DNA from: Daedaleopsis sinensis
Lineage: Eukaryota > Basidiomycota > Agaricomycetes > Polyporales > Polyporaceae
DNA length: 64,000 nucleotides
Direction: 5' to 3'
NCBI GenBank assembly: GCA_033807695.1
Contig: CM066310.1
Location: forward strand, 1,364,001 to 1,428,000
Part shown: positions 35,099 through 46,639 of the stretch, piece after piece
Numbering within the stretch: the stretch's first letter is position 1
How the letters are laid out: the number at the start of each line of letters is the position of its first letter
Position numbers and translations under genes: made by a program
The notes under the pieces: model-generated
What the model was told of the DNA's origin: nothing
Databases searched by the model: none
Seen by the model: only the letters and a program-made list of their open reading frames with translations

Positions 35099-35995
35099 CC
35101 GCACCATCCTCCCTCCCTCTCTCCCTGCATCCGTTCTCCCCCTCCTCTTTCTCTCAGATCTCCGGATACACGCTGCGCTCTGCTTTTGGTTGTCGATGAT
35201 GCTGCGCATCACAAGTAGCACGCATGCAAGGTGAGTAGGCTACATATCCATTTTGTCGATTCCTTCTGTCGTGCTTTTCGCTCACCCCGCATTCCGATCC
35301 CATCTTCCCCATTCAGGTACCACACCTCGGAGTTCCGTACACGTATGGCCGCTTCAGTCTGATGACCGAGACTGGGTTACCGCTATCAGTGGTGAGCTAC
35401 TATCTGTGCTCATTGCCACTCTGTATTCGAACGCTCACCGAATCTGAAGCAGGCTATGTCTCGGACGCCGTATCGCAGAGTACGTCATTCTCACTTTTCC
35501 GACATATTTTCATCTACTGACATTTGTCTCCCCTTGTGTGCTTGATTAGACTCAAGTGACCGCAGCCACAAATATGCGCACATGCGCATGTGGCTGTCAA
35601 TCCTGCCGGTGCTAGATGTGCAAGGTACGTGATCTGAGCTACTTCGCATAGATATTCACCTGCTCATACTATTTCTTACTTTAGATCGATCTCGACTAGC
35701 TCGACGACCGTGACAGCGTCAGACTCGATTGCTGGCACACGTACGGCACTGCGAGCAGGTACGCGAGGATGTTGTATATTGTTGGGGGTATGCGAAGCTG
35801 ACTGACCACTGTACATGACTCTCTAGATCTACGGATAGTACCGACTACCGGTGCGTGACGTGCTCAGCTCAGACTCGCATACTTACCTGGTGCGTGGTTC
35901 GCATCCGGCCTCACCACACTACTGACCTCAGCCTCTCAGCTCGATATCGGGGAGTGCTGACCGTAGATTAGTTAGATAGATACATACATAGTTAC
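35099..35995 (+). ncRNA. Putative spliced transcript without long ORF (unit 4)
   Basis: Sequence and inferred introns as in unit 3 (add 10,061 to each coordinate). It carries no independent evidence beyond that copy. Confidence 0.33.
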
Positions 35996-36187
35996 CGGGC
36001 CCGTTCAGCACACAGCGCCGCGCCGCGCTGGGCCTCGCGCCTGTCTCGACAAGGAGGCTGGCGGCGTCCTCGGAGTCAGTGCCTCAGAGTCGGCCTTCGG
36101 CCTGTTTCGTCGGGACGCCTCGGGCGAAGCGTCCTTGAGTGAGAACGCGCCTTTCGAGTCGCGGCGACGAGTCGTTCACCCTAGACA

Positions 36188-39100
36188 TCACACACTCATC
36201 TCCCGCCACCGCCTCCCCAACGCCTCCTCGACGCTCCCCACCCCTCCCGCTCCCTCCCTCCTCCCTCCCCGCCGCGAGCTCTCCCGCACCCGCAGCCCCG
36301 CCTCGCCCAGCCGCTGCAGCACGTGCATGTACACCTCGCGCGCCGCAGGGCCCTGCACCCCACGCGCACGCACGCCCCCGTCGAGCACGAGCAGCGCCGC
36401 GCACGCGACAGGCAGCCCGACCGTGCGCGCCATCGCGGACGCGCCGCGTGTCCCGTACGTGACCAGCGACGACGTGTGCACCTCCTCCTCCTCCTCCCCG
36501 TCCTCCTCCCCCTCCTGTGCTCCACTCGGCCTGGTCACGATCTCGTGCGAGAGGACGACGAGGTCGCGTTCGTGCGGGGCGTACTGCAGCTTGTGCGCGA
36601 GGAGCGCCGCGAAGAGGTCGAGCGGGGCCGCGGGCGTCGGCGGGAGTGGCGGGAGGCGGACGGGCACGCTCTCCGCAGACGACGGCGCGAGGGCCGCGGG
36701 GACGATAGACAGCCAGTGCAGCGCCTGCACGACGCGCTCGTACTGCGCGGGCGCGAGGACCTCGCCGAGCGCCGCGCGGAGGGACGCGGGGTCGTCCGCG
36801 ATGGGCGTGCCGAGCTTCGCCGCGAGTGCGTGGCGGACGAGCGCGTCCCAGGACGGCGCAGCGACCGTCGTGGACGTCTCCAGCAGGCCGAGCGCGCGGA
36901 ACGCGTGCATGAGATCGGCGTAGCCGGGATAGCGTAGCGTGCCCCTGAACAGCGTGCGGACGTCCGCGAGGGGCTCGAGGCCGTACGTCTGCGCGTACGG
37001 CAGGCTGTCGCGGTTCGCCAGGCCTTCGAGCTTGAGGACGGGCGAGACGGGGACGGAGGGGAAGTACGTCTTCAGCAGGTCCTCGCCGCGGATCTCGCAC
37101 ACCTGCGAGCGCGGCACGCCGTCAGCCGATCATCCTTGTGTAGGGAGCGGATACTACAGACCTGGCCGTCGAGCTTGAACCGCGCAGAGTTCAGCGCCGC
37201 GGACAGCACTCCTCTGGGGCTCCAGCTGAACTTGTACCCGAGAGGGACCTCTGCGTCTTCCGGCGCGGGCAGGCCTCCGCAGAAGGACGTGAACGAGACG
37301 ATCTCCTTCTGCTGGGCTCGCAGCGAGTCTATGAGCGATAACGCCGAGCAGTGATCGATGCCCGGGTCGAGTCCGATCTCGTTCATGAGGATAACATCGG
37401 CGGCGACAGCACTGTTATACATGAGCACGATTCCACGCACAATCACGGCCACATACATACCGGTCGTGCAGCTGGCGCATGGCTGGAGAGATGTAGGAGG
37501 CCGTGACGAGGTGTTTCCTGTTCTTGATACACAACTCTGCTACAGATGGGTGGAAAGGGACTGGCAGGAGACTGGTCTCCTTCTCAGTATGCAATACACG
37601 TAGGGATAGATGCTGCGCGGTACACACCTGATCACGACGTCTGCCGCCGCAACCAACCGTTCCACTGCCGCCAAATCGCCCATGTCAATCAGCATCGGGG
37701 TGGCATTGGTGTAAGGCGCGGTCAGACGCTCCGCGTCCGCCAATACATTGCTCGCTGCACACAAAGTAACGGTGTAAGTAGCTGGCTCTCGATAGGTCTT
37801 GCGCGTAGCACGCTCACCGACGACAAGTCGCACGTCCGGCCGGCTGCAGATCTCCGCGACCGCAGGCGGTGCGACCATCCCGCTCCCGAGCATCAGCACG
37901 TTCTTCTTACGCTGTATGCCCTGCGCTCGCCCCTTCTCCTGTGCTGGGATAGCGCTACTAGTGGCGGACGAAGGCGCGCGATCTGGGACGCTCTCCTTCC
38001 ACACCCCAAGCGGCTCCCGCAGCCACTGGAACGACGCGCTCAGCTCCCCCCCGCTCGCGACCGTCGCACGCTCCAAAGCTGCTCCTTCCGGCGTCTTGGT
38101 GGCTGACCCGCCGGGCAGCGTGTACCGCGAGACGATGTCGCGCAGGTACGGGAGGAACGCCTGCGAGAAGTGCTGCGACGCTTCGAGCGGGAGCGCGGTG
38201 GGCAGGATGTCGACCGCCATCATCGTCACCGGGGGCAGGTGCGCGGGGAGCGTCGGTGGTCGCGCAACGAAGTACGGCGCGGAGAGCGTCGTGTGCTGCG
38301 ATAGGAACTCGAGGCCGCCCTATATTCACGCGTGATTCGTGTCAGCGACGTCTGATACTCGTTGAGAACGGAACAGCATACATACCCTGACGTCGCAGCT
38401 GATGTCTCCCACACATGCGAAGCGGCCCTTCCCAAGCGTCTGCGCGATCTCGAGCGTCGTGATGAGCTGCTCGTTCGTCATGAGACGCGGGAACGCGGGT
38501 GCCCACCCGGCGCCGTGGAGGAGGAGCGAGAGGTACGGGGCGATCTTCGTGTGGAATTCGGAGACGTATTGGTCTGGATGGGCGTAGTAGTCGGACCGGT
38601 CGTATGCTCTGCCGTCCCGTCGAACGAAGTAGTCCTTCGCGTGTGCGTGTACGACGTATACCTGGCCTGGTGGTTAAACTCGGGCAGATCGTGGCGCAAA
38701 GTACTCAGCTTGCCTTGTGCAGGTCTGTGGCTAAATTGTTCGTGAATTGTCAATGGGGTGGAGAAAGGGATCGTTAGATTAGGCCTTACTTGGATCTGTT
38801 ACGATACTTGGTAGTTGATCTAGGTGAATATGTTGTATCGGAAGGTCCTCGAGGAGTGCGAGCGCTCCCTCGGCTACCTTCCCAGTTCTAACTCTAATAT
38901 GAACCATCTGCATGACAGATAGCATATTAAGCAGAACTCACCCGGTCACGCCAATGACGAGCGGTCCGAGGCTCTGTGGGGTCCCGTTGCTCGCTATCTG
39001 CGCTCCGACGACGTTTCGGAGGGTCGAGCGGATCGACGCTAATGAGGGATGCGTGTGTGGTCGCGGAGTCCACTGCGGATATGTGAGTATATGCTCTAAT

Positions 39101-40064
39101 TCCGTATGCATAAGACAAAACTCACAAGGAATGGGCTAGCTACGCCGAGCTCCAGGTGGGCATGGGCCATGGCACACAATGCCTCCAGAGCTCCTGCGAC
39201 TGTAAAGTGTGATGCATATGAGAATGGCTTGCGCAGACAGGAGGATAAGGATTGAGACGCTTCACTGCTATGAAGCAAACGCGTTCGACCGCGACGTTTG
39301 GCAGGCCACCAGGAAAGGAGCCAAGGGGGGCTCGCAGGACGGTCGTGATGCTGCTCCTCGTACGATCGGCCCGCACCTGATGTGATAGTTCGGACACTCA
39401 CCTCCGGCGAACCACCCAAATCCCACCGTCCGCTTCCCGTCTTCGCCTACGAGGAGCTCGTAGTCAACGAGCTTGGGGAGGAGGGCGCCGCGCTCCGGGG
39501 CGGACGCGTTCTCAGACGCGAGGAACTTCGCGAGCAGCTCCATGTTGTAGAGCTGGCCCTTGATCGTGTGCGAGAACATGACGTGCGTGCGCGGGACCAG
39601 CGGGGCGTTTCCGTTCCAGTCCGCGACATGGTGGCGGGGTGAGCTTGGGGCGGGGAGCGGGTCGGTGAGGACTTCGGGGAGGGGCGTCTCCTTGATGCCG
39701 ACGAGGATGTGTGCAGGCTGCAGAGACGAGTGGAGCTTCGCCCCAGCCTGATATGATATGCGGCAGGGAGGCATTCAGCGGAGTACAAGAGAAGTGAGTG
39801 TTATCATAAGAGCGCACATACCTTGAGGAAGTCGCTCGAGGTGAAGACACGTCTCTCGCAGGGTTGGACGAGGACCTCTACGCCGTCTTTGTGGACGAGG
39901 TCGTGCACGGCGTCGGGAGTGAGCGGACAGCGTCGCTCCCATATGCGTAGGGGGTCCTCCCGGCGGATGCCAATAGTGAGCTTGGCGGGCTTGTGGGACG
40001 ATGTGCCATAAGAACGGCGGAAAGTGGGACGGATGGTGAGTTGAGAGCGTCGGAGGATGGTCAT
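36188..40064 (-). CDS. Bifunctional LKR/saccharopine dehydrogenase (AASS type), copy 4
   Basis: Inferred exons: 39822-40064, 39402-39747, 39126-39199, 38942-39072, 38790-38887, 38386-38666, 37818-38319, 37628-37754, 37461-37571, 37162-37411, 36188-37102. Its 1025 residues appear identical to copy 3, introns included. Function and domains are as in copies 2 and 3: LKR makes saccharopine from lysine and 2-oxoglutarate, SDH releases glutamate and aminoadipate semialdehyde, with a mitochondrial-type N-terminus. If the unit 3/unit 4 duplication is real it is very young; if it is an assembly error, copies 3 and 4 are one gene. Confidence 0.85.
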
Positions 40065-40607
40065 GGTTCACATGCAAGATGGGCGGGCAGGCGGGCGGAG
40101 AACGGAGGTCGATAACGGAGGCGTCTCTCACACCGACATGGGGTGTATGATCCGAGCCGAGTCGGTACGCGACTTGGAACTCTCAACGCCATGCCATCTA
40201 GGTGGAGGTGAGTGGCAGGGAGAGGACGGTGGGGCGGGCGAGGACAGGACCTGCCAAATGCGGCGGACGATCAGCGGAGGTTGCCGAGACGCGACCCCGG
40301 CGGGAGTGTCCCACGCCTGCTCCTTCACTCTCTTCTGCGGGCGAATGGGAGGCCGGCGACGGATGCCCAACCACGGAAATAAAGCATGAGATATGCGCTT
40401 TCCAGGGCTGTATAGTGTACAGAGGGCGGCGCTGTATACTGTACAGAGGGCTGCGCTCTATGGGGTACCCTCCCTCGCACTGTGTATGCCCTCCTCTGCT
40501 GACTACTGCATACAGTGTACATACTGCGCTCCACTCTCTCTGCTCCACCCTCGACTGTCACCCTCCGCCGCCCGACGTTCTACAGCAGGAGCACCGCACT
40601 CCTCGCC
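40065..40607. promoter_or_regulatory. 5' flank of LKR/SDH copy 4
   Basis: Identical to the copy 3 flank to about 40220, then different. It lacks the segment present at 30285-30310 and has two TATA(G/C)TGTACAGAGG words near 40411-40449. No gene seen. Confidence 0.4.
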
Positions 40608-41278
40608 ACAAGCTGCCCAGATCGCTGCAGCACCTCCGTGCAGATGTCGACCGCCGCCCCCGCCGTTCCCTCCCGGGTGAGTCTTGTCCTGCTGATCGCG
40701 CGATGCGGAAATCGTCGTCTCCACCCCACCCGACGCGCGCGAACTGCCTCCTGCACGCGATCGCCACACCCTCCGGCATGCTCTCCGGTGCATGTGGCGG
40801 GACACGTCGACCGCGCGATCGGCGAGTGCGCGAGCGGACAGACACCTCCAGGTGAGTGCGTCGCGCGATGCTGAGCACGACGTCCACCGGCGAGCTCCGT
40901 CTCCAGCGTCCTCTTCGGCGCGCTCGCGCCAGTTGCAGATTCGGGCGCGGGCGCGAGCAGCGCGGACACCGAGTCTCTGCCCTCCTCGCACACGAACGCG
41001 CGCAGGCCCGACGGCGGGATCGGAGGCGGAGCGCGACGACGACGCGGATATCTCCCGTCGCCGAGCCGTGGACGTCCGATCTTGACCCGGACTCGCCCGG
41101 TAGGGGCCCACTTCGCTCGGGCTGGCCGCGCTCGGCGGTGCGGTGCGTCTCTCCACCATGTACGCCGCGGGCATGCGCGGGACGTACCCTGTTGGCGCGC
41201 GCTCGACGGGACCGGACCTGTGTCCGTGCGTGCGTGCCACCCGAGTTGGCCAGGAGCGGGACTCGGACACCCTGATCC
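40608..41278. other. Unit 5 GC-rich segment, left of the KDZ insertion
   Basis: Homologous to 10264-10950 of unit 2. No supportable gene. The segment is cut at 41288/41289 by the KDZ element and resumes at 51407. Confidence 0.7.
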
Positions 41279-41288
41279 GCGCCCGCGC
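41279..41288. repeat. Target-site direct repeat, left (GCGCCCGCGC)
   Basis: The same ten bases occur at 51407-51416, directly outside the right end of the KDZ element. The uninterrupted units have a single such stretch (for example around 21148-21157), as expected for a duplicated target. The GC-rich, near-palindromic sequence makes the exact length uncertain. Confidence 0.75.
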
Positions 41289-41993
41289 ACCTGATCATCA
41301 CGACTATCAAGGATCATAACCTTGCCATAGTGGGGGGGGTACGGCAAGGTTATGATCCTTGGTTGTTCCATCAGCCCCTTACTGCCAATAGCAGTTCCAA
41401 TAAATAACGTATTCCCTCCTAGGGAAGGTGTCCTCCCGGCATCAATGCCCCCTTCCCGGTGGTTTCTCCGACGTTCCCGCTGCCGCCACGCGTGCCGACG
41501 CTGGCGTTGATATCAGCGCCCTCCCCTCGGCTATCGTCCGCCTTCCCGCCTTGCGCTCGCTGTCCCGCCCGCGCGCTTGCCTTCCCGTCCCTCGTCGTCG
41601 CTGTCCCGGACAGCGAGCAGCGTATCTCCCGCTCCCGTGGTCCGTTTCGCCCCGCGCTTTTTGCAAATCTGTAGTATAGATCAGTGCGAATACAATGCAG
41701 TAGTTAACGTAGCCATTAGAGGACTACAATACCGAGGGACAGTACTTGCGAGGTGCAGAGGGGGTAGCGCCAAGTACGGCGCTCGGGGAAAGAGTTGCCG
41801 GTGATGGAGATGATGTCATCCATCCGGAACAACCCGCCGATGTGCTGTGCTTGATGGGAACAGTAAGTCCACGTGGCGAGACTAGTCGCACGGTGAACGC
41901 GTCCCCGCCGCCTCCCGCCTCCCGCCTCCCGCCTCTCGCTTGGTTACCTCAACGTCCCCCGCCTGTACGATACACCGCGCGCGCGCGTCGCGC
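41289..41993 (+). repeat. Left terminal inverted repeat of the KDZ element (705 bp)
   Basis: Matches the reverse complement of 50702-51406 (paired coordinates sum to 92695). I saw two substitutions between the arms, near 41759/50936 and 41942/50753. The match ends at the CGCGCGCGTCGCGC stretch. Confidence 0.9.
41308..41361 (+). repeat. Subterminal hairpin, left end
   Basis: The perfect 19-bp inverted repeat CAAGGATCATAACCTTGCC (41308-41326) pairs with 41343-41361 around a 16-base spacer containing eight G. It lies about 20 bp inside the terminus and recurs at the right end. A transposase-binding role is inference. Confidence 0.8.
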
Positions 41994-42300
41994 TCGTTGC
42001 CCGATCTCCAATGCTCTCCGCTGCGCTACTCAGCATAAGAGGCGCACCCTCGTATCTGTGGGAGCTGAGCATGCTAGTAGGTCCCATTGAACACCTTGGT
42101 ACGTGCCTTGCTTGCCATGCGTACGCTAACAGATCAGATAATACTCCTCACCCCCCTATCCACCTCGGATCTGTACAGTATCCATCAAATCGCGACCATG
42201 TACCCCAGTAGGCAGAGAACACAAAAACCTTGTGCAATACCATGTTTTATATCCAGTTGCTCCTCCTCCGAGTCCCTGCGCCGGACACGACCGCGTCAAC
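41994..42300. other. Leader between the left TIR and the transposase start
   Basis: No gene recognised. It precedes the chosen transposase ATG at 42301 and may hold its promoter or a 5' exon. Confidence 0.4.
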
Positions 42301-45300
42301 ATGAACACAGGCGTCGCGAGACATGCACTTGTGCTGGGGCCATCGACTGGCCTCCTTGGTAAACGGCGGCGCAACTGCCAGGTCGTCGGGCTACAGACAA
42401 TGTCCGCGGAACAGAAGCGCGTGCAAGAGGAGTACCACAAGCTCGTACACGGTGAGATCTATACATTACTGTACTGTAGACTCTCAAGACTATGTAACTA
42501 ACTTTCTATAGGCTTGAACGCGAGGAGCCGCCGCATCTTAGCGAGCTTGCGCCGTGATCCGGACGAGATCAATATTGAGGAAGACCGCCACGATGAGGTC
42601 ACCACCATCATCTCCGGAGACATGAGCAATACATCCGGGTGGGTTGACGATGACGATTCCTCTGCACCGCCGGGTCCAAGCACATCCCAGGAGGTGACCA
42701 ATGAAGAAGCGGTCGTATTCGCACTGCGAGATTTGCTAGACACCCGGTGAGTTGTGTTATTATTGGAATTTGAATGACCCGATATTGATTAGCAGCAATG
42801 ATCGGCCGAAGCCTTGGTCATCGTAAGTACAAGGACAATCGTACATGGCGCCAGCGCATCGACAACATGGATGCCCGTTGGCAAGAGCTTCTACCCAAGA
42901 TGTTGTCGGCCTACCTGCATTGGAAGGACACTCAGCCAGCGCCAGGGACTTCCCCCGAAGCTATCTCACTGGAGTACAGCTTCGATATCGCATGTATCGA
43001 CTATTACAAATGCCAAGATGAGATTCATATCTCGAGATCTCCCAACCAAACGGCAGCCGAAGCTCTCATACTTCACGGGTTCCTCGGCGCTACTCCGGAC
43101 CAGCCGACTCTCGCAGTCGCTTTGACTACCCTGCAGCTCTTCCAAGATATCCGGCGATTCAAACCATCATATAGCGTAGAAGCGTTCACGAAGATGGTGT
43201 GTTACAAGTACAAGGTAGGACTTGGCTCAGTGGGTGTTGGTATCTGCCTCTTGCTAATGTGCACCCAGGTACCCTACCGCCGGCGCTATCGAAAAGCGAT
43301 CTCGGATACATTTGATGTCTATCTGACATTGATGGAGGTTGTCCAGACCTCGATCCAGGCGGCTCTCGGGCGCGACACGGCAAACTGGCGCGTGCTTCAC
43401 GGCTGTCCGGCATGTAGCTACAAGGTAAGTACTTTCTGCGTCTCATGCTGAGTCTAGTACTGACATTAAACTCATGCGTGGTAGGTGGAGGGAGAGGAGA
43501 GACCGCTGTACGAGCGGATGATCGTGATGGATGGCAACAACTCGTTGAAGCGAGTCGCACCGTTCGGCAATCGGAAGGTCGGGGACGCGCGCACGTTCAA
43601 CAGCGACTATTACATCCCGACTGCGGATGTCGAGATGTTCGCGGATGAAGTCAAGTCCCGGCCAAGACAGCATCATGTCGCAGTTCCCGAAGGTCGCGCA
43701 AGCGACGACGAAGGCGAGCCCGCTCCCGGCGGCGAAGGCGATCCAACCGACGGCGCCCCCCAATCTGCATGCGCGAGCAACTGGAAGGCTGCCGCCGCCG
43801 ACGACAAGAAGCGAATGTGGGCCATCTTCGAGGAAACCGGCGTCTTTGCGGCGGCATGTCGTCATGGATTTGTTTTGTGGCTCATTGATATGGTGCGCAG
43901 CGGTGAATTGTAAGTGGTGCCTGACGCGCGTGCCTAGATCCTCGTTAATCACTGATTGCCCTGCCAACAGAGCCAAGATACCGTTAGCCATGGCGAACAA
44001 GATAATCACCGACATCCGGGAGCCTGTCCTCCTCGGTTTCGACATCGGATGCACTTTCAAGGTAACGTTGCGCAATAGTAGCATTGGAGCAGCGTTCACG
44101 GCCCTTGGTGGACGCGTCTGTGTGAACGCGTTTCACGGATACTCCCACTCTTATCCCTGCCAGCTCGAAAATCACCCCAACACGATCACCGGCATGGGCC
44201 TCGAGGATCTCGAAACCCTCGAGCGCGTGTTTAGTGCCTCCAACCAGCTCGCGAACGTCACGCGTTATGCGTCATCCTACCGGCGCAAACTCCTCATCCA
44301 CCACTATTTCCGAAGCTGGGATGACGAGAAGTATGCTAACCTGGGACTCATGCAGTACAACAACTACAACCAAGCCCGGGAGATCATCCGCACCAAGAAG
44401 CCATCCCTCGACGAAGCTCTCGAGGCATTGAACCTTTCTGTCCCTCAGCTGCAAGCTCTCGAGAAGGAGGAACGTGTGTACTTTGCCAGTCTTCGCGACG
44501 AGGCTCCGTGGGATCTCCACGCGGTCGCGTACGTCGACGCGTTGATCGAACAACGCGCAGCAAAGTAAAACATTTAGATTTGATGCCGCGATCAGAGCGC
44601 TGATCCCATGTCCAGATCCCAGCTTGGAGATGTGGAGGATCAATTCCTCGGAGCAGTCCCTCGGAATTACGAGTGGCAGGCACCGAGTTCCGGTCCGACA
44701 GACTACTACCGCGATGCCTCTGCGACGGTCAGGCTCGAGACGCGCCGTCGCGCTCTCGAGGCAGACGTTAAACGTCTCGAGACGCAGATCCTCGCGCTCG
44801 AGGTCACCATGCAGATTCCGAGGCGATGGACGCCTGGCGTTCACGAGTATGAGGAGACCCTGAAGTACATCGCTACGCGAAATTACCAGCGCGCACTCGG
44901 GCGTCTGCAACGTCTCGTTATCCAAAGGCTGTTCGAGCTGCACAAATTGAATCTCGCACAGACTGGTACGCTACGTGGTTTCAATCTAACATGATGTCAT
45001 TCTGACAGTGCATGTCAGCCTATCGTATGCGTACTCAAATAGCGAAGAACATGCAGAAGCGATGCAAGGCGCTCCGCACCGCGATCTCGCAGTACAATGT
45101 CGCTGCCGCCGCCTTGGTACCACCTCGCCCTCCCTTGGACTGGGATAAGGTTTCGCGCTACAACGTCCTAGAGGAGTTCACCTTATTAGAAGACACCAGG
45201 AACGACATCCGGGACAAACCGTGGGCGCAGCCTCTCATCAAGGAAGCCATGCGCACCGCGCGCAGAGTGCTTCGCGCCGAGGAAGAGATCAAGCACGTCG

Positions 45301-45815
45301 AGCGCGAGGCACGCCAGATCCACACGTCCATCCGCGACGAAGATCTACTCTTCTCGCGAGTACTCGCGGATCTCCGCGCGCGCAACGACCCCCTGTCCGG
45401 AGCGGTCAGCGAATACTGTGAGCGCCGGCGCGCGGTCAATGCACATATCCTCGCGCACCTCTTCCGCCTCTACACCATTGAAGGATATGGCGGTAATCCT
45501 ACCCCTGGGGTGCATTCCGGTGCTCCGCGCGAGACTGGCTGGGATCGTGCCCCTCCGACGTCGTCTCCTCTACCTGCAACTTCAGCCAACCCCGACTTGC
45601 CCGCAGATATGGAAGAATTCGCCGCCCCGGATGCCCCAGTGTTTCCTGCCTCCGGGAGCAGTCGTACGTCGACGATGATCGCAGACATGTTAGCAAGTGA
45701 AAGGTCTGCTGTAGAGCTCGATGTTGCAGAGGAGGCCGTTGGGGTGGACGAAGACGACGATGGAGCTGTTACTGACTTGGTAGAACATTTATCCAATATC
45801 GCATTTGTTATGTAG
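42301..45815 (+). CDS. KDZ family transposase, CxC1 subtype
   Basis: Inferred exons 42301-42451, 42512-42746, 42812-43214, 43269-43424, 43485-43909, 43971-44564, 44616-44965 and 45019-45815 keep one frame of 1036 residues. All introns are GT-AG and 51-65 nt. The third acceptor (42811) is chosen by phase and is the least certain. The fold is an RNase H-like transposase that should cut and join the element's ends. The acidic residues I assign to the active site are D331 in VMDGNNSLKR, D481 in GFDIGC and a Glu in GMGLEDLETLERVFS (535 or 538). The Cys-bearing stretch HGCPACSYK just before the first Asp and the layout up to it fit the CxC1 group. The C-terminal third is helical with charged coiled-coil-like stretches (ALEADVKRLETQILALE) and a PPRPPLDW motif usual for this family. 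No frameshift or stop was seen, so it could be active. Confidence 0.88.
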
Positions 45816-46639
45816 CAGTACATACATCGAATATCACGCTATGTGGTCGGTCTATGTCTCCTATATAGGGTAGAGTACTTGCTGTATGAATTACTGTATC
45901 GTACAATGAAGCGCGAAGACGAAAGACTCTATGTAGTAGTTCGTACCAGTGCTCCGAAATTACCCCACTACACGTTATTCGAACGTGCATGCAGAAGTCA
46001 ATACATGGCCGATCTTCTTCGGACTAGACGGAATACGTAGATGGGACTACAGGTGATAGTGTACAATATTTTGATTGACACCGGAGGAGTATCGCATAGC
46101 AGTATGCACTGTACACATCTCGTGTGCAGTACCAATTGCTGTCTTAATATTCATAATCAGGGTGTACACTAGCACATACTGAGGGGGTATACTCTAAAAT
46201 ACACCAGTACATAGCAACAGTCTAGAGCTAACTTCATACCAAATTTGAGGGGATAGCGAGGGGAGGAGCAGTGGGACGGGGCTGAATGCATGTTGTGGCG
46301 GGAGGTAGAAAGCGTCGAAATGTGTTGCACACGGTTCGTGCATTTCTGAACGGCCCATCGACGTGCAGGCGCTCAACCGCATCTTGACACTTTCCCTCAT
46401 CCCCACTTCGTCTCCTCCCCCCCAGACCCTCTCGATCGCTTTCGTTATGAACCGCAAGCTATCCGACGATGTGGGGGGTCCGTTTTGGGTGGTTCTGAGT
46501 CCATCGGAGAGGGAAAATGGCATCTACACGGGCGGACGGTAAGTTCAGTCATCTGCTGCAACTGAGAACCACGATCGGTTGCTTCCTGGCTTCGCGGGCC
46601 CGCCAAATCTCACAAATACCTCTTACCAGGCCTGAGAAC
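45816..46639. other. Intergenic stretch between transposase and second KDZ gene
   Basis: AT-richer in its first part. No gene recognised. It holds an upstream ATG at 46517 and a GTAAGT...CAG intron-like segment (46539-46629) that may be a leader intron of the next gene. Confidence 0.45.

Larger units (their letters stand above)
30544..40607. repeat. Tandem array unit 4 (10,064 bp)
   Basis: Apparent exact copy of unit 3 up to about 40220. It then diverges: a 'gggaga' variant, a shorter segment near 40340 and a different set of TATACTGTACAGAGG words, resembling the end of unit 1 more than that of unit 3. Confidence 0.95.

Noticed and set aside
41428..41679. 83-codon frame within each KDZ terminal repeat
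   Set aside because: Present only because the two arms are near-identical. No similarity, no splice context, and it lies in a structural repeat.
43969..44564. Reading the KDZ transposase as broken because stops follow several exons
   Set aside because: Each stop lies just after a GTAAG-type donor, and phase is restored by a nearby acceptor. The spliced frame is continuous.
46517..46539. Start of the second KDZ gene at 46517
   Set aside because: The frame is open without splicing, but a strong GTAAGT donor and CAG acceptor lie between it and the conserved part, and splicing them would shift the frame. 46640 was preferred.
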